This document shows positions 62,362 to 64,000 of a DNA stretch of 64,000 bases, one piece after another (the first letter of the stretch is position 1; each line of letters starts with the position of its first letter). A model generated the notes under the pieces. The model did no database searches, was not told the DNA's origin, and saw nothing but the letters and a program-made list of their open reading frames with translations. The translations under genes were made by a program, and so were the position numbers. This DNA comes from Butyrivibrio sp. VCD2006 (GTDB taxonomy: Bacteria > Bacillota > Clostridia > Lachnospirales > Lachnospiraceae): assembly GCF_000423925.1 (NCBI RefSeq), contig NZ_AUIX01000001.1, positions 124,001 to 188,000 on the forward strand, read 5' to 3'.

Positions 62362-63615
62362 TTAAATATCTACCTTTGTGGTTCCGCCAAGGAACGTCGG
62401 CAATGACTTGCCACTCTTTTGCCACTTGGCATATTCTGCAGTTGCCGCGAACATTACATCTCCCGAAGAGTTCAGCGCTGTTTCAACGGAATCCTGCACA
62501 ACTCCGATGATAAATCCAACCGCAACTACCTGCATTGCAACATCAGCATTCACTCCAAACAGTGAACATGCCATGGGGATAAGAAGAAGTGATCCTCCCG
62601 CAACGCCTGATGCACCGCAGGCTGCCAGCGTGGCGATAAATGCAAGAATCAGCGCAGTAGCAAACGGTACCTTAATACCCATTGTGTTAGCTGCAGCCAA
62701 AGACATAACAGCAATAGTTATAGCTGCACCATCCATATTGATCGTAGCTCCAAGCGGAATTGATACGGCATACATCTCTTTATCCATTCCAAGCTTTTCA
62801 CACAGCTCCATGTTAACAGGAATATTAGCAGCTGAGCTTCTTGTGAAGAAAGCGGTTATTCCGGATTCTTTAAGACATCTGAAAACAAGGGGATACGGAT
62901 TAGTTTTAAGAACAATTGCCGCAAGTAAAGGATCCACAATGAGAGCTACTGCAAGCATACATCCAACAAGCAACAGGAGCAGCTTTCCGTAATCCGTAAA
63001 TATTGACAACCCGTTTGTTGACACATTCGTATAAACAAGTCCCATAATTCCGAATGGTGCCAGATTTATAATCCATCTTACTGCCTGAGATACAATGTCA
63101 GCCAAATCTTCCATCATCTTCTTGGTACTACTGCTGGCTAACTTTTTAGCAGCCAGTCCAAAAACAACAGCCCAGAACAGTATTCCGATATACCTGCCTT
63201 CCAGAAGGGCTCCCACTGGATTTGCCACCATGTTTACAAGAAGGTTACTGAGCACCTCTCCCACTCCGGTAGGTACGGTTTCCGCTTCGGCAATTTCCGA
63301 AAGTTTAATTGTCTGCGGAAAAATAAAGCTTCCTATAACTGCCACAACAGAAGCAAGCAATGTACTGATCATATAAAGGGCAATTACCAGTCCAAATCTA
63401 CTATCAAGATTGTCATTGCCCTGAGCCAGCGCAGATATTACAAGAACAAATACAAGCACCGGTGCTACCGCCTTAAGTGCCCCAACGAAAATTGATCCCA
63501 ACAATCCAATTACAGGAAGATTTTTAAATAACACTCCCAAAATAGCGCCAATCACCAATCCAATTATTATCCTGATGATCAGGCTGACACTATTGTACTT
63601 CCTAACAATATCCAT
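62362..63615 (-). CDS. sstT: Serine/threonine:Na+ symporter SstT
   Basis: A 417-residue DAACS-family transporter with eight transmembrane helices and two re-entrant loops. The diagnostic FTRSSAANIPVNMELC and SIPLGATINMDGAAITI match SstT more closely than GltP/DctA. It imports serine and threonine with sodium. AAGGAGG precedes the ATG. It is monocistronic with its own terminator. Confidence 0.93.
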   Translation of the reverse strand: MDIVRKYNSVSLIIRIIIGLVIGAILGVLFKNLPVIGLLGSIFVGALKAVAPVLVFVLVISALAQGNDNLDSRFGLVIALYMISTLLASVVAVIGSFIFPQTIKLSEIAEAETVPTGVGEVLSNLLVNMVANPVGALLEGRYIGILFWAVVFGLAAKKLASSSTKKMMEDLADIVSQAVRWIINLAPFGIMGLVYTNVSTNGLSIFTDYGKLLLLLVGCMLAVALIVDPLLAAIVLKTNPYPLVFRCLKESGITAFFTRSSAANIPVNMELCEKLGMDKEMYAVSIPLGATINMDGAAITIAVMSLAAANTMGIKVPFATALILAFIATLAACGASGVAGGSLLLIPMACSLFGVNADVAMQVVAVGFIIGVVQDSVETALNSSGDVMFAATAEYAKWQKSGKSLPTFLGGTTKVDI

Positions 63616-63721
63616 AATTTCGTCCTCCTTCGAAAACTTATGTATCTTAGACCCACTAAATTAATTATGCATTATTTAACGATTAAAAGATAGTACAAAA
63701 CTGTAAAGGCCTTTAGCAGTT

Positions 63722-64000
63722 TTACATTATTGCTTTAAGCATGTATTCCGCATAATCCCACGCTATACGCAAATCATAATCAGCATCCACTCCGTCTGAA
63801 TACTCACTTAAAGCATCACATATTAATGGCTGATATTCCTGTGGAAGGTTCTTTATTCCCCATTCTCCACCTTCCTTTTTGGACAGAACGAGTCCCTCCT
63901 TCTTATATGCCAATACTCTTGCCAGATTTAATGTAATGTACATAGTATTGGTTTCAATATCTTCCTTGGCCTCAGCTATGTCATCCCAGATAGCATCTAA
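63722..64000 (-). CDS. Aminoglycoside adenylyltransferase-like protein, C-terminal part (5' end outside window)
   Basis: The frame is open to the window edge, giving 92 residues of the C-terminal domain. It reads NTMYITLNLARVLAYKKEG, then LSKKEGGEWGIKNLPQEYQPLI. This matches the C-terminal domain (DUF4111) of AadA/ANT(9)-type nucleotidyltransferases. An internal ATG at 63943 is not the likely start. Without the N-terminal GSxxxG half, activity cannot be judged. Confidence 0.75.
   Translation of the reverse strand, partial: LDAIWDDIAEAKEDIETNTMYITLNLARVLAYKKEGLVLSKKEGGEWGIKNLPQEYQPLICDALSEYSDGVDADYDLRIAWDYAEYMLKAIM

Overview
The window looks like chromosomal DNA of an anaerobic low-to-mid GC Firmicute of the family Lachnospiraceae, most likely Butyrivibrio or a close relative. 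This is inferred from the gene set and protein style: a pyrC-pyrK-pyrD cluster, a BMP-type nucleoside transporter operon, an acid-rich lipoprotein linker, a Gly/Lys/Ser-rich insertion in Ddl, a MurF with an N-terminal membrane domain, and strong GGAGG ribosome binding sites with frequent TTG/GTG starts. No rRNA, insertion sequence, phage gene or true CRISPR array was seen.

Region 1 (1-15704) is an accessory-looking run of about 21 small genes, all on the minus strand. It holds GNAT acetyltransferases, SAM methyltransferases, NUDIX hydrolases, a radical SAM protein, a metallophosphoesterase, a condensation-domain-like acyltransferase, an adenosine-deaminase-like enzyme and an HD protein. It contains clear decay: a truncated acetyltransferase, an SDR pseudogene with an internal deletion, and a duplicated gene tail. 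Two genes have promoters with a 19-base spacer and a central dyad, the architecture used by MerR regulators. The region ends with a PD-(D/E)XK nuclease-like gene (14868-15704). Its roughly 520-base upstream region carries the most unusual structure in the window: six inverted-repeat units of about 35 bases with a strict 63-base period, preceded by a promoter embedded in its own inverted repeat.

Region 2 (16498-41374) is mostly housekeeping. It contains guaA, dgt, a secreted NlpC/P60 endopeptidase, asnS preceded by a trigger-factor-like lipoprotein foldase, ispE, pyrD-pyrK-pyrC, plsC, ddl-murF, and a translationally coupled trio (YbhJ-like hydratase, GH9-like lipoprotein lacking the usual catalytic Asp motif, alpha/beta hydrolase). 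Glycogen phosphorylase closes it.

Region 3 (41496-47809) is a plus-strand nucleoside uptake and salvage operon: BMP lipoprotein, dual ATPase, two permeases, cytidine deaminase and deoxyribose-phosphate aldolase. It turns exogenous nucleosides into bases and central carbon intermediates. A secreted esterase lipoprotein follows.

Region 4 (49631-64000) carries surE, ileS under a T-box leader, a GtrII-like membrane protein, a PAP2 phosphatase and a TIGR01212 radical SAM protein. It also has two identical tRNA-Gly(GCC) genes, each preceded by a GAAA-capped hairpin that covaries between them, and an imperfect duplication starting in the 3' end of the first tRNA. A PadR-DUF2812-SpoU methyltransferase operon follows, whose promoter carries six to seven direct repeats spaced 15 bases apart. 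The window ends with sstT and a partial aminoglycoside adenylyltransferase-like gene.
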